Assembly (NCBI GenBank): GCA_009839505.1 | Contig: VXPO01000005.1 | Span: 1 to 45,000 of the forward strand | DNA: 45,000 nucleotides | Direction: 5' to 3' | Source of the DNA: Gammaproteobacteria bacterium | GTDB lineage: Bacteria; Pseudomonadota; Gammaproteobacteria; Pseudomonadales; Azotimanducaceae | In this document: positions 1-8,178 of the stretch, one piece after another | How positions within the stretch are numbered: the stretch's first letter is position 1 | Layout of the letters: each line of letters opens with the position of its first letter | Notes under the pieces: model-generated | Databases searched by the model: none | What the model was told of the DNA's origin: nothing | The model's input: the letters and a program-made list of their open reading frames with translations, nothing else | Position numbers and translations under genes: made by a program

Positions 1-855
1 CCACGTGGCCATCGGTTTGCCCACGTCGCCCACGACCGTGGTCTGATTGATGAGCGATGCCTCCAAGGCCATGTTGTCGCTGATGTCCCATCTGGCGCGG
101 AGGCGGTAGCCGTCTGTTTCTTCCGTGTCGGCATCGTCTCGGGGCTGCACGCCGACGACGTCGATGAATCCGGGCAAATCGTAGCGGTACGCCGCCAAGC
201 GGACGGCGAACGAATCCGACAGCGGAACGTTGACAACCCCTTCGATCGAGTTGCCGGTGCCGCCACCCGCAACCGTGTCAAGGGATGCGCTGATGTTCGC
301 CGAGAACGCTTCCGCGTCCGGCTTGTTGCTGACGAAGCGCACCAGGCCCGCCATCGCGCTCTTGCCGAACAGCGTGCCCTGCGGTCCTTTCAGTACCTCC
401 ATGCGCTCGAGGTCGACCATCTTCAGCGGCGTGATGCCCGGGAACAGCACGACATCGTCTAGGTAGCTGGTGTTCGTCTGCTGACGCCAGATTTCCGCCC
501 GGTGATAGCCGCGACCGTTGTTGGACATGCTGCGGATGATGAGGATGGACTCCGTCGGCACCGACTCGGCCATGTCGACACCCGGGATCGCGGCGGCGAT
601 GTCGGTCACCTCCCGAATGCCGCGGGTGTCGAGTTGCTCGCCGGTATAGGCGGTGATGGCGAGGCTCGAGTCCTGGAGGTTCACCTCGCGCTTGGAGGCA
701 GTGACGACGACCTCCTCGATATAGCTGCTTTCGTCCTCGGCGGCGTCAGAGTCGTCCTCGGCGGCAGTTGCCGTCAAGGCGGTACCGGTCAGAAAGGCCA
801 GGACAACGGCGATTCCCGCCGCACGTACTGGGTCGGTGACAACTACTGGTGTCAT
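1..855 (-). CDS. TonB-dependent receptor, N-terminal part (cut by window edge)
   Basis: Outer-membrane receptor that would import a ligand using TonB energy. Only the first 285 codons lie in the window; the gene runs off the left edge. Read on the minus strand, the protein starts with a signal peptide (hydrophobic GIAVVLAFLTG, then TATAAED), then a TonB-box-like stretch IEEVVVTASKR, then the plug domain: a segment DIAAAIPGVDM, and MEVLKGPQGTLFGKSAMAG, the classic plug signature. The barrel begins near residue 195. The start ATG at 855 is chosen because GAGGGG lies nine bases upstream; an in-frame ATG at 864 sits directly against that site and is less likely. The EVVVTASKR style is typical of the large receptor family expanded in oligotrophic marine and sphingomonad-like bacteria. 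Substrate unknown. Confidence 0.93.
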   Translation of the reverse strand, partial: MTPVVVTDPVRAAGIAVVLAFLTGTALTATAAEDDSDAAEDESSYIEEVVVTASKREVNLQDSSLAITAYTGEQLDTRGIREVTDIAAAIPGVDMAESVPTESILIIRSMSNNGRGYHRAEIWRQQTNTSYLDDVVLFPGITPLKMVDLERMEVLKGPQGTLFGKSAMAGLVRFVSNKPDAEAFSANISASLDTVAGGGTGNSIEGVVNVPLSDSFAVRLAAYRYDLPGFIDVVGVQPRDDADTEETDGYRLRARWDISDNMALEASLINQTTVVGDVGKPMATW

Positions 856-1020
856 GCGCTCCATCCCCTCAACATTGATGATTGTCGACTCATCTTACGC
901 CGAAAGTCGTGGTTGCGCCATTTGGAACGAGTTGGCGACGGTCAACATCATCCAATATTCACCCAAGAATTGGGGGGTGACGGGTAGCCCGAAGCAGGCA
1001 AGAAATGCCCTGGCTAGTCG

Positions 1021-1770
1021 TCAAGCCTTGTAGTACGCGGGCAGCAGTTTCGCGTAGGCGGCTACTAAGGCCTCGAGGTCCAAGCCGATCGCGCGCTCCG
1101 GCGGCCAGTAGAGATTCGCTTCCTCGAATGCCGTCTGCTGAAGCAGGCTCGCGGCGCGGTGCCAGGCGGCGACCACGCCGACGCAGTGCGTACCGGGACC
1201 GCCGGGCTGGGCGACTTGCTCGGCGGTTGTCTCGCGCAGGCGCTCCGGTGCGCCCGCCGCTCTTGACACCCGGTTCGTCACGCGGAACTCCGTGATCGCG
1301 CCCGCGTAGTTCGGAATGTCGCGCCGGGCGCGGGCGCTGCCGCTGGCGTCTTGGACTTCGAAGCGGACGCCGCCGTCTTCCGCCTCGAGCGCCAACACCT
1401 GACCCGGATGCAGTTCGGCGACAAGCCCCTGCGCGGCGACTCCGAGGTCGGCCTCGGGAAACCGAAACGCGCCGCCCGCGCGAAGTTCCCACTCGACTCC
1501 GAACAACCACTGCCGGGCCTTGGCGGTGTCCGCCAGAAAGCTCCAGGCGTCGTCGGGGGCGCACGGAACGCGACGGATGAACTGCGCGGTGCTGCGGTCC
1601 AGCATCGCGGCCGCGCCGTGGCAGAAGGCGCGCATGGCATCGTCGTCCGGGAGCTTGAACCGGCGAGCAATCTGATCCGGGGTCTCGTAGTGCTTGCGTT
1701 GCGCGTCGAACCAGTTGAGGTTGGTGATCGCGCCTTTGAGCGGCACTACCTGTGCATCGTCTTCGGCCAT
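1021..1770 (-). CDS. SRPBCC (START/AHSA1-like) domain protein
   Basis: 249 residues. The middle (about residues 50-165) reads as an SRPBCC helix-grip domain: IRRVPCAPDDAWSFLADTAKA followed by W-L-F-G-V-E-W and AGGAFRFPEADLG, the usual start of polyketide-cyclase/AHSA1-like folds that bind hydrophobic ligands in a deep cavity. The flanks are not recognised. The open frame extends further upstream, but the ATG at 1770 (MAEDDAQVVPLKG) starts the soluble-looking protein and the upstream part has unlikely composition and overlaps the divergent neighbour's promoter. It lies 165 bp upstream of the TonB receptor gene on the same strand and is divergent from the gene at 1925. Function beyond ligand binding cannot be assigned. 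Confidence 0.75.
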   Translation of the reverse strand: MAEDDAQVVPLKGAITNLNWFDAQRKHYETPDQIARRFKLPDDDAMRAFCHGAAAMLDRSTAQFIRRVPCAPDDAWSFLADTAKARQWLFGVEWELRAGGAFRFPEADLGVAAQGLVAELHPGQVLALEAEDGGVRFEVQDASGSARARRDIPNYAGAITEFRVTNRVSRAAGAPERLRETTAEQVAQPGGPGTHCVGVVAAWHRAASLLQQTAFEEANLYWPPERAIGLDLEALVAAYAKLLPAYYKA

Positions 1771-1880
1771 GGTTGCTGCCGATCCGGTAGTCGTCGCCGT
1801 GAATACCAGCAACGTACCTGGTGCGCAACTGGGGATCAGGGCGTACTCCAGCGGTGGGGCAACGGCCTGTCTCGGGAATG

Positions 1881-1889
1881 TGCTACGTT
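1881..1889 (+). promoter_or_regulatory. possible extended -10 promoter for the gene at 1925
   Basis: TGCTACGTT is an extended -10 (TG-n-TACGTT), about 36 bases before the ATG. No convincing -35 hexamer is visible. The same TGCTA core recurs upstream of the plus-strand genes at 17449 and 24636. Confidence 0.3.
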
Positions 1890-1924
1890 GGTTGATTCCG
1901 ACTGCTGCAGCTACGAGGAGCCAA

Positions 1925-2563
1925 ATGCCATACGTGATCGATATGTCGACCTTGAAAAAGGAAGGGGAGTTCGGGTCGAAGGAGTGGGGTGAAGCCTGCG
2001 CGGCCGCCGCGGTCAAGATTCTCGAGGCCGCGGATCTGCCGGAAGATTTCGAATGGGCATTCACCGAGTGCTATACGCACCCTCCCGCGCGGCTCATGCA
2101 AGGGGGCCGGGAGAAGGCCGGCTACTACATCATGGTGAAGGACGGGAAGATCACCGGCGGCGATGGCGAACCGGAAGAGGCGCTGGCCATACGCGGTTTC
2201 CACATCCGCGCCCGATGGGCCGCAATCTGCAACCAATCCGGTGCCTTCTACGGTCGCGAGGGCGGGCGGAAGCGCGGCGAGGGCCAACGAGCGCTGCTGG
2301 CGGCGATCGAGCAATACGTCGGTCGGAAGAACCCTTACGGCGAAGAGCAACCGTCGGAGATGTACTGGCCCGATACGGTCAGCATTCCGCTGATGGCCGG
2401 CTCCGAGGAAGGCAATGGACTGCACAACATCGCCGCCGCGATGCAGGTCCAGTCGCCGGAGTTCGTGGACCTGCCGGTCACGGAGATGCTCGTGCCGATT
2501 TTCGAGGAAATGACCGAAGAGCAGAAGAAGGACTTCCTCAAGCTCCTGGCGGTCGAGATGTAG
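1925..2563 (+). CDS. conserved-looking protein of unknown function
   Basis: 212 residues, soluble, no signal peptide or membrane segment. The start ATG at 1925 (MPYVIDMSTLKKEGEFG) follows GAGGAG by five bases, a strong ribosome site, so the longer in-frame extension upstream is rejected. Sequence is rich in charged and aromatic residues, with an acidic helical end (FEEMTEEQKKDFLKLL). I do not recognise a family. It is divergent from the SRPBCC gene and convergent with the BCCT operon, so it is probably monocistronic. Confidence 0.75.
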   Translation: MPYVIDMSTLKKEGEFGSKEWGEACAAAAVKILEAADLPEDFEWAFTECYTHPPARLMQGGREKAGYYIMVKDGKITGGDGEPEEALAIRGFHIRARWAAICNQSGAFYGREGGRKRGEGQRALLAAIEQYVGRKNPYGEEQPSEMYWPDTVSIPLMAGSEEGNGLHNIAAAMQVQSPEFVDLPVTEMLVPIFEEMTEEQKKDFLKLLAVEM

Positions 2564-2567
2564 GGAG

Positions 2568-2664
2568 ACCCCATCGCGCCGGTGGGGTGCGCGGTCGCCT
2601 ACGTCGACGACGCTGCCCCGCGCGGTGAACCAACACGGGCGACCACAAGGCGCCCGCAGGGCGC
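2568..2664. terminator. convergent terminator region with short hairpins
   Basis: The gap between the convergent stops at 2563 and 2664 holds ACCCCA/TGGGGT arms (2568-2573, 2583-2588) and a perfect GCGCCC-gca-GGGCGC hairpin (2650-2664) touching the stop codon of the BCCT gene. A wider pair GGTCGCC/GGCGACC (2593-2599, 2638-2644) could also fold. No U-tract is present, so intrinsic termination is uncertain. Confidence 0.45.
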
Positions 2665-4259
2665 TACGGGGTCGCTGAAGAGTCCTGGGTTAGGGACTTG
2701 ATCACCCCGAAGGTCATCGCCAGCAGGATCGCGCAAACCGGCAACGCCGCCGCGATCGACGCCGCCTGCAGCGCCTGCAGGCCGTCGACGAGAAGCAGGA
2801 GCGCCGCCACGACCCCGATGCACACGCCCCAGACGACGCGGAAGCGACGTGGCGGGTGGTCGTCGCCCATACTGAGCATGGTGGCGATCACCAATGTTCC
2901 GGAGTCGGACGACGTGATGAACCAGGTTGCCAGCAGGAACGTCGCCAAGGCCGACATCGCCCACACCAGCCAGGGAATCTCGGTCATCAGCTCGATAGTG
3001 CCGTAGAGCGCCGCCTCCAGCTCCCAGTTGCGGGCGAGTTCCAGGATGCCTGCCGTGCCGGCGCCGCCCTCGGCGTTCAACTCCAGGTACAAGGCGTTGC
3101 CTCCGAACAGGCACAGCCAGACGATGCCGATCACCGTGGGCACGAACATGGCCCCGACGGTGAACTCGCGGATGGTCCGCCCGCGGGAGATGCGGGCGAT
3201 GAACAGCCCGACGAAAGGTGCCCAGGCGATCCACCAGCCCCAGTAGAAGATCGTCCAGCCCCCTTGCCAGGCGCTGTCGCCCGGTTCGGTGGCGATCCAC
3301 AGCCCGGTGGGCACGAAATGCCAGAGGTACGAACCGACCGTCTTCGCGAGGAAGCCCAGCAGCCATTCCGCGGGCCCGAAAACCATGAAGAATCCGAGCA
3401 GAACGATGCTCAGGTAGATGTTCCATTCGGAGATGATGCGGATGCCCCGGGCGACGCCGGAGACCGCCGACAGCGTGGCGATGGTGGTTATGACCGCGAT
3501 CAGTACGACATAGGTCGAAATGCCGACGGGTACGTCCGCCAGTACGTCGAGTCCGGCCGCCATCTGCTTGACGCCGAGCCCCAGCGATGTGGCGACGCCG
3601 AACACCGTTCCGAACACGGCCAGCAGGTCGACACCGTGGCCGATGGGACCGTAGATGCGCTCGCCAATGATCGGATGGAGGGCGGAACGCAACGTCAGTG
3701 GAAGTTTCTTGCGGAATCCGAAATAGGCGAGACACAGGCCCACCAGGACGTACACGGCCCAGGCGTGCATGCCCCAGTGGAAGTAGGTGATGCGCATGGC
3801 GTGGACAGCCCGGTCTTCGGTCAGTTCCAGCGCACCTGCCCGGTCGGCGTGTGGATTGTTGGGATAGCCCGAGGCGGCGGCGTTGTCGAAGTAGAACATC
3901 GGCTCGGCGATGGAGAAGAACAGCAGCCCGATGCCGAGTCCCGCCGAGAACAGCATGGCGAGCCATGAGAAGGTGCTGAACTCCGGCCGTGCATCGTCGT
4001 CGCCGAGCCGCACCCGGGCGTGGCGGCTGAACATGACGTACAGGCAGCCAAGAAAGACGATGAAGATGGCAACCACGTAGAAACCGCCGAAGGTGGACTC
4101 GACCCAGCCCCGGACGGCCGCGTAGGCGTTGCCGGCGCTGTCGACGAATGCCAGCGTGAACACGACGAACGCCCCGACCATCGCGAGCGACGCGATGGTC
4201 ATGCCGGGGTGCATGCCTCTGAACCAGCCGGACTTCGCAACCGTGCGTGCTGAACTCAT
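2664..4259 (-). CDS. BCCT family transporter
   Basis: 531-residue inner-membrane secondary transporter of the betaine/choline/carnitine family, with about 12 hydrophobic segments. The family signature G-W-T-x-x-Y-W-x-W-W is present exactly at residues 334-343 (GWTIFYWGWW), followed by IAWAPFVGLFIARISRGRTIREF, the usual TM8 continuation that carries substrate-binding tryptophans. Earlier hallmarks FSAGLGIGLLFFSIAEP and ITYFHWGMHAWAVY are also present. The ATG at 4259 overlaps the stop of the upstream dehydrogenase by four bases (ATGA), indicating translational coupling. Its substrate is probably a quaternary ammonium or sulfonium solute or another zwitterion; the neighbours, a reductase and a transketolase-like enzyme, argue for nutrient uptake rather than osmoprotection. 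Confidence 0.93.
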   Translation of the reverse strand: MSSARTVAKSGWFRGMHPGMTIASLAMVGAFVVFTLAFVDSAGNAYAAVRGWVESTFGGFYVVAIFIVFLGCLYVMFSRHARVRLGDDDARPEFSTFSWLAMLFSAGLGIGLLFFSIAEPMFYFDNAAASGYPNNPHADRAGALELTEDRAVHAMRITYFHWGMHAWAVYVLVGLCLAYFGFRKKLPLTLRSALHPIIGERIYGPIGHGVDLLAVFGTVFGVATSLGLGVKQMAAGLDVLADVPVGISTYVVLIAVITTIATLSAVSGVARGIRIISEWNIYLSIVLLGFFMVFGPAEWLLGFLAKTVGSYLWHFVPTGLWIATEPGDSAWQGGWTIFYWGWWIAWAPFVGLFIARISRGRTIREFTVGAMFVPTVIGIVWLCLFGGNALYLELNAEGGAGTAGILELARNWELEAALYGTIELMTEIPWLVWAMSALATFLLATWFITSSDSGTLVIATMLSMGDDHPPRRFRVVWGVCIGVVAALLLLVDGLQALQAASIAAALPVCAILLAMTFGVIKSLTQDSSATP

Positions 4260-5344
4260 GGCCAACGCAGATTGAGGTCCAGTTCGGCGCTTGCGCCGTT
4301 GAACCAGTCGACGACCTCGCGGTGGTAGGGGATGCCCTCGGCACGGCGCTTCTCCGCTTCTTCGTGCTCGATGAGCCCCGCGTAGTAGACGCGCTCGTGT
4401 CCAGCCGCAGGCTTCATGTCGACGATCTTGTCGATCAGCGTGTCCATGTCGCGCTTGAACTCGTCCAACTCGACGAAGGCATCGATCTTGAAGGCCATCA
4501 CGAACTGCGAGAGCTCGCGACCTCCGGCGACGAAACCGGGTCCGTTGCCGGACAGGATTCCCGACATGATGTCCGCGATCATGGCAAAGCCGTAGCCCTT
4601 GTGGCTGCCGTTCTCCCGCGTACCCCCGAAGGGCGGCATGAAGAACTTGCCGTAGCCGGGGGCGTCGACGGGTTCGGTGATGGGGTCGCCGTTGAGATCG
4701 GTGATCCAGCCGGGTTCCAGCTTCGAGCCGATGCGCCGCGTCAACATGATCTTGTTGGCCGCCACCTGCGTCGTTGCGACATCGAATACGAACGGCGGGT
4801 GTTTGCCGGCCGGTGCCGCCCAGGCGATGGGGTGGGTGCCGAAGACGGGCTCGGAGCCGAACGTCGGCACCTGGATGTGGCCTCCGGCGGAGACCATGCA
4901 GACCCCGATCATGTCCCGTTCCACGGCCATCATCGGGTAGTAGGCGAGCATGCCCACATGGCCGCAGCGCTGCACGCCGACCGCTCCCATGCCGTACTTG
5001 TCGGCCTTGTCCATCGCCAAGTCCATGGCCCTCGGCCCGACCTGCAGGCCAATGCCGAAGTCCGCGTCCAGGGTGGCGCTGACCGCGGACTCGCGCACCA
5101 CCTTGACGTCGGGCACCGGATTCAATTGCCCGCTGCCGTATTGCTGGACATAGATGCGCAGCTGATTGGAGATGCCGTGGCTCTCGCAGCCTCGCAGGTC
5201 GCTGGTGATCAGGACATCCGTGCACAAGGCGGCGTCGGCCGCCGGCACGCCAAGCTTTTCGAAGATCGCCTGGGTTCCCTCGCGCGCGGCCGCCTCGGAC
5301 ACCAGGACTTGGTCCGCTTCCGGGACCAGGAAGTGTTTCAGCAT
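4256..5344 (-). CDS. Ldh_2 (malate/L-lactate/sulfolactate dehydrogenase) family oxidoreductase
   Basis: 362 residues, normal length for the Ldh_2/MDH2 fold, which reduces 2-oxo acids or imines with NAD(P)H. Seen: SDLRGCESHGISN with His56, CGHVGMLAYY with His129 (the expected catalytic histidine), and FGTHPIAWAAPAG followed by the family's conserved middle and MPPFGGTRENGSHKGYG near residue 240. Family members include ComC sulfolactate dehydrogenase, ureidoglycolate dehydrogenase and diketogulonate reductase; the sequence does not by itself tell which. It sits between a transketolase-like gene (two bases apart) and a BCCT transporter (four-base overlap), so all three are probably one transcript. 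Physiological direction could be oxidation of a 2-hydroxy acid to feed the transketolase-like enzyme, but that is inference. Confidence 0.9.
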   Translation of the reverse strand: MLKHFLVPEADQVLVSEAAAREGTQAIFEKLGVPAADAALCTDVLITSDLRGCESHGISNQLRIYVQQYGSGQLNPVPDVKVVRESAVSATLDADFGIGLQVGPRAMDLAMDKADKYGMGAVGVQRCGHVGMLAYYPMMAVERDMIGVCMVSAGGHIQVPTFGSEPVFGTHPIAWAAPAGKHPPFVFDVATTQVAANKIMLTRRIGSKLEPGWITDLNGDPITEPVDAPGYGKFFMPPFGGTRENGSHKGYGFAMIADIMSGILSGNGPGFVAGGRELSQFVMAFKIDAFVELDEFKRDMDTLIDKIVDMKPAAGHERVYYAGLIEHEEAEKRRAEGIPYHREVVDWFNGASAELDLNLRWP

Positions 5345-5346
5345 GG

Positions 5347-7890
5347 CTACAAACTGGCCAGTGCTTCTCGCTGCCGCTGCAGACGTCCCTCCCGGTCGGC
5401 GGCGAACCGCGCCACGCCCTCGGCGACGGTGTCGCGGTCGAGGTGTGCTTCGGCGATCACGTCGGGCTCCAGACCGCCGGTCAGCCAGCGGTTGTGCCAG
5501 TCGGACACCAGCGAGTATTCGGAGGTCAACGGTCCCACGTCGCGCAGCGGCCAGACGCGCTGCGTCCCCGTGGAGACGATCATCATGTCGAGCTTCGCAC
5601 CTGCGGGCAGCACCGACTCGCGGTAGGCCGCCGGCTGCCGGTCGAACAGCTCCTCGCTGATGGCCGCGACCACCTTGACGTTGATGCCCTTGGCCTCGAG
5701 TTCCGGCAGCGCCTGCACTAGGTTGAAGGTCGAGCTCGAGCCTTGGGCGACGACGTAGCCGTGGCGGGGTTTGTCCGGTTCGAAGTCGCGGATCACGTAG
5801 AACCCCTTCGCGGCAGCCTTGAGGTCGGTATCGGCGAACTCGGAACGGTCCGCGACCGCGAAGTCGGGACGCGCGACCTCAATCACGATCACGCCGATCA
5901 GGGGGTCGCGGGCGGCGAGTTCCACGGCGGCGAAGTAGCCCGGGGCGACATCGTTGTAGTCCCAGAAGTTCAGCACCATCACCTGACCCCGTGGAAACAG
6001 CTTCCACACCTGCGGGGCGAAGATGCCGAAGTGGGTGCGTGCGTCCGCCGCCGTTTCGGGGCCCGAATGCCCGGCGAGAATATTCAGCACCCCGACGCGG
6101 AACGGACTGTCTTGGTTCTGCTGGCTCCAAACCCGCGCGGGCAGGTACATGAAGGGCGTGAACGCCCCGTAGCTGCCGCTCATCGCCCAGACCCCGCTGT
6201 GCGTGTCGGGATCCAGAGACGCGCTCTGGCCGACCAGGCCGATGGCGGTGGACGCATTGCCCGCCTCTTGGATGGCGGCCTTGAATCTCGTGCCCGCCGG
6301 GTTGGAACGCGGGTGGTAATGGCCCGTGAGCGTGCCCTTCTCGACATTGATGGAACTCGACAGGTCAGCGGACACGGTGATGAACCGGTTGTCCGTGACG
6401 TGGTTCATCCACTTCACGATCTCGGAGATCGCCCGGCGCGTGCCGGCCACTTCGCCCGGCGCCTTGAACAGTTCGACGCCGACCTCGGTGTCCTCGCCGT
6501 TGGAGCGGGCCGGAACGGTCTGCGGGTCGACCGGCAGGTTGTCCACGAGCAGACGGTCGTCCTGGAACGGATCCTTGCGGTTGTCGAGGCGGAGCTTCGC
6601 ATCGTCCGTAACCTGGTCGCCGATTTCCACGAGGCGGTCGCTCAACCAGTCGCCCAAGCCGTTCGCGTCGAGCACCGACATGGCAATGTCGATGTTCGTC
6701 TTGAACTGCTTCAGTCGCTCGACCTCGTCGCTCACCGCACCGTCGCGAATGCCCTCGAAGGTTACGCCGAAGCGTCGTTCGAAGGTCTCGGCAAGAGCGA
6801 CGAAGTAGGGCACGTTCATCTTCATGTCGTAGGGGTGGCTGGGAAAGCCGACCACCTGGTCTCCGAAGCCGGGGATCGCGCCGTCGCTTGCGGCGGGCCA
6901 CCAGCCCTTGGTGGTCCTGCCGACCACGATCATGGGCCGCCGGTCGTCCGGATCCCAGTCCTCCATGGTCTTGAGGGCGGCCAGGACCTGGTCGTAGTCG
7001 TTGCCGTTGTCGAGGCCGAGCACGTTCCATCCGTAGGATGCCCACTGGTCCGCGATCCGGTAGCCCTCCATGGATTCCGCGACCACGCCGCCGATCAGGG
7101 AGTCGTCGATGCCGGCGTTGTTGAACGACAGCATGATGCGCAGGCGCTTGCCCACCTGTTGCGCGACGGCCTGGGTCTTCAGCTCCTGGGAGTGGCCCGA
7201 AGTCATGGCGAATTCGCCTTCGAGCGCCACGATCTTGGGTGACGGTCCGGCACCCATGAAGTCCCAGAACGCCGCCTTGCCGGCGGCGGTTGCGATACCG
7301 ATGCCGGAAGGGCCGCCGTTGACGTCATTGATGAGGTCGGTGGTCTCCGAGTGGCCGGCCAGCGAGCGGATTCCCCGCAGCTTTGCCTGCGCGAACAACG
7401 GGTCGTCCACGAGACCCTGGTCGGCCAACAGGTTGGCGAGCGCGCCGGCTCCACGACGGAAGCCGAGGCAGTCGATGGACAGCATAGCGGTCTGAGGATC
7501 GACCCGGAATCGGCTGTCGCCCGTGGCCGCGTGTCGCCGCGCCATGGCTTCGCCCATGATCATCCACAGCGCGTAGAGCGTAGGGATGTTGTGCCCGCCG
7601 GCCAGCAGCAGCTTGTCACCGAACGGGTGTTTCGGGCGCCGGTAGTCGTAGCGCAGTCCACCGTTCTCCGGGCCGGCGAGGTGCAGCGCGACGTTGTAGG
7701 GCGTATACGCCAATGGTCCGCCGAAGTGGCCGGTCTGTGCGTAGTTGCCGAGCAAGGTCAGCGTCATCGCGGTCATGAAGCCGACATCCTCCAAGCGCTG
7801 CCGGTCGTAAGCGGGAAGCTCGACGCTGCGTTCGGTGGCTTCTCCCCGGCTGGAGGCGGTGCGCACCAGGACTGCTGTTCCGTTACCCAT
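5347..7890 (-). CDS. transketolase-like thiamine diphosphate enzyme, 847 aa, atypical
   Basis: Transketolase-fold protein, about 180 residues longer than ordinary transketolase. Landmarks: TGHFGGPLAY with His55, LLLAGGHNIPTLYA with His100, VNGGPSGIGIATAAGKA (residues 190-206), and the ThDP/Mg motif as ALEGEFAMTSGHSQE with NNAGID about 30 residues on; the usual GDG aspartate appears as Glu224. The pyrimidine-binding half (about 485-700) contains ISADLSS-like VSADLSSSIN and GLVGQSASLDP, and a C-terminal domain follows. It is neither phosphoketolase-like nor a pyruvate dehydrogenase E1 by its landmarks. First gene of the operon with the Ldh_2 reductase and BCCT transporter. The donor ketose or 2-oxo acid is unknown. 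The start ATG at 7890 has GAGAG upstream. Confidence 0.85.
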   Translation of the reverse strand: MGNGTAVLVRTASSRGEATERSVELPAYDRQRLEDVGFMTAMTLTLLGNYAQTGHFGGPLAYTPYNVALHLAGPENGGLRYDYRRPKHPFGDKLLLAGGHNIPTLYALWMIMGEAMARRHAATGDSRFRVDPQTAMLSIDCLGFRRGAGALANLLADQGLVDDPLFAQAKLRGIRSLAGHSETTDLINDVNGGPSGIGIATAAGKAAFWDFMGAGPSPKIVALEGEFAMTSGHSQELKTQAVAQQVGKRLRIMLSFNNAGIDDSLIGGVVAESMEGYRIADQWASYGWNVLGLDNGNDYDQVLAALKTMEDWDPDDRRPMIVVGRTTKGWWPAASDGAIPGFGDQVVGFPSHPYDMKMNVPYFVALAETFERRFGVTFEGIRDGAVSDEVERLKQFKTNIDIAMSVLDANGLGDWLSDRLVEIGDQVTDDAKLRLDNRKDPFQDDRLLVDNLPVDPQTVPARSNGEDTEVGVELFKAPGEVAGTRRAISEIVKWMNHVTDNRFITVSADLSSSINVEKGTLTGHYHPRSNPAGTRFKAAIQEAGNASTAIGLVGQSASLDPDTHSGVWAMSGSYGAFTPFMYLPARVWSQQNQDSPFRVGVLNILAGHSGPETAADARTHFGIFAPQVWKLFPRGQVMVLNFWDYNDVAPGYFAAVELAARDPLIGVIVIEVARPDFAVADRSEFADTDLKAAAKGFYVIRDFEPDKPRHGYVVAQGSSSTFNLVQALPELEAKGINVKVVAAISEELFDRQPAAYRESVLPAGAKLDMMIVSTGTQRVWPLRDVGPLTSEYSLVSDWHNRWLTGGLEPDVIAEAHLDRDTVAEGVARFAADREGRLQRQREALASL

Positions 7891-8178
7891 TGAAAGGTTC
7901 TCTCATCTCGTGCTTTGTACCGTCCCCTGAACGACTCGGCGGCGTCCGTGCGGATGCCACGCGAGGCGCTTATCGTCAGCCTACCGCAGGCTGCGCGCGG
8001 CTGTCATCCGATGGGAACTTTCCGGCGCGAAACAGCGTCAACTATGGGCGGTCTCGTTAGTTCCCGGTCGCGTCCGCGGGTTGCGTTGTTGTCCGGGTCG
8101 TTTCAACATCGAGTGTGCAACGGATGCTTGCGGCAACGCTCGAATCGACGCAGCCTTGATTGAGTTCGGGAGCTGAAT
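7891..8178. other. divergent intergenic region
   Basis: 288 bp between the transketolase operon (minus) and the giant protease/LRR gene (plus). It should hold both promoters, but I see no hexamer pair good enough to call. No tRNA, riboswitch or convincing short ORF is visible. Confidence 0.5.

Noticed and set aside
959-2064. Long minus-strand frame extending the SRPBCC gene to 2064
   Set aside because: The extra N-terminus has no ribosome site and covers the promoter and start of the well-supported divergent gene at 1925.
2599-4344. Long arginine-rich minus-strand frame over the BCCT gene
   Set aside because: It is a frame shadow of the transporter; composition is Arg/His/Gly-rich with no domain and the other frame carries the exact BCCT signature.
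4247-5626. Long plus-strand frame opposite the dehydrogenase
   Set aside because: Antisense shadow typical of high-GC genes; the minus frame carries Ldh_2 motifs throughout.
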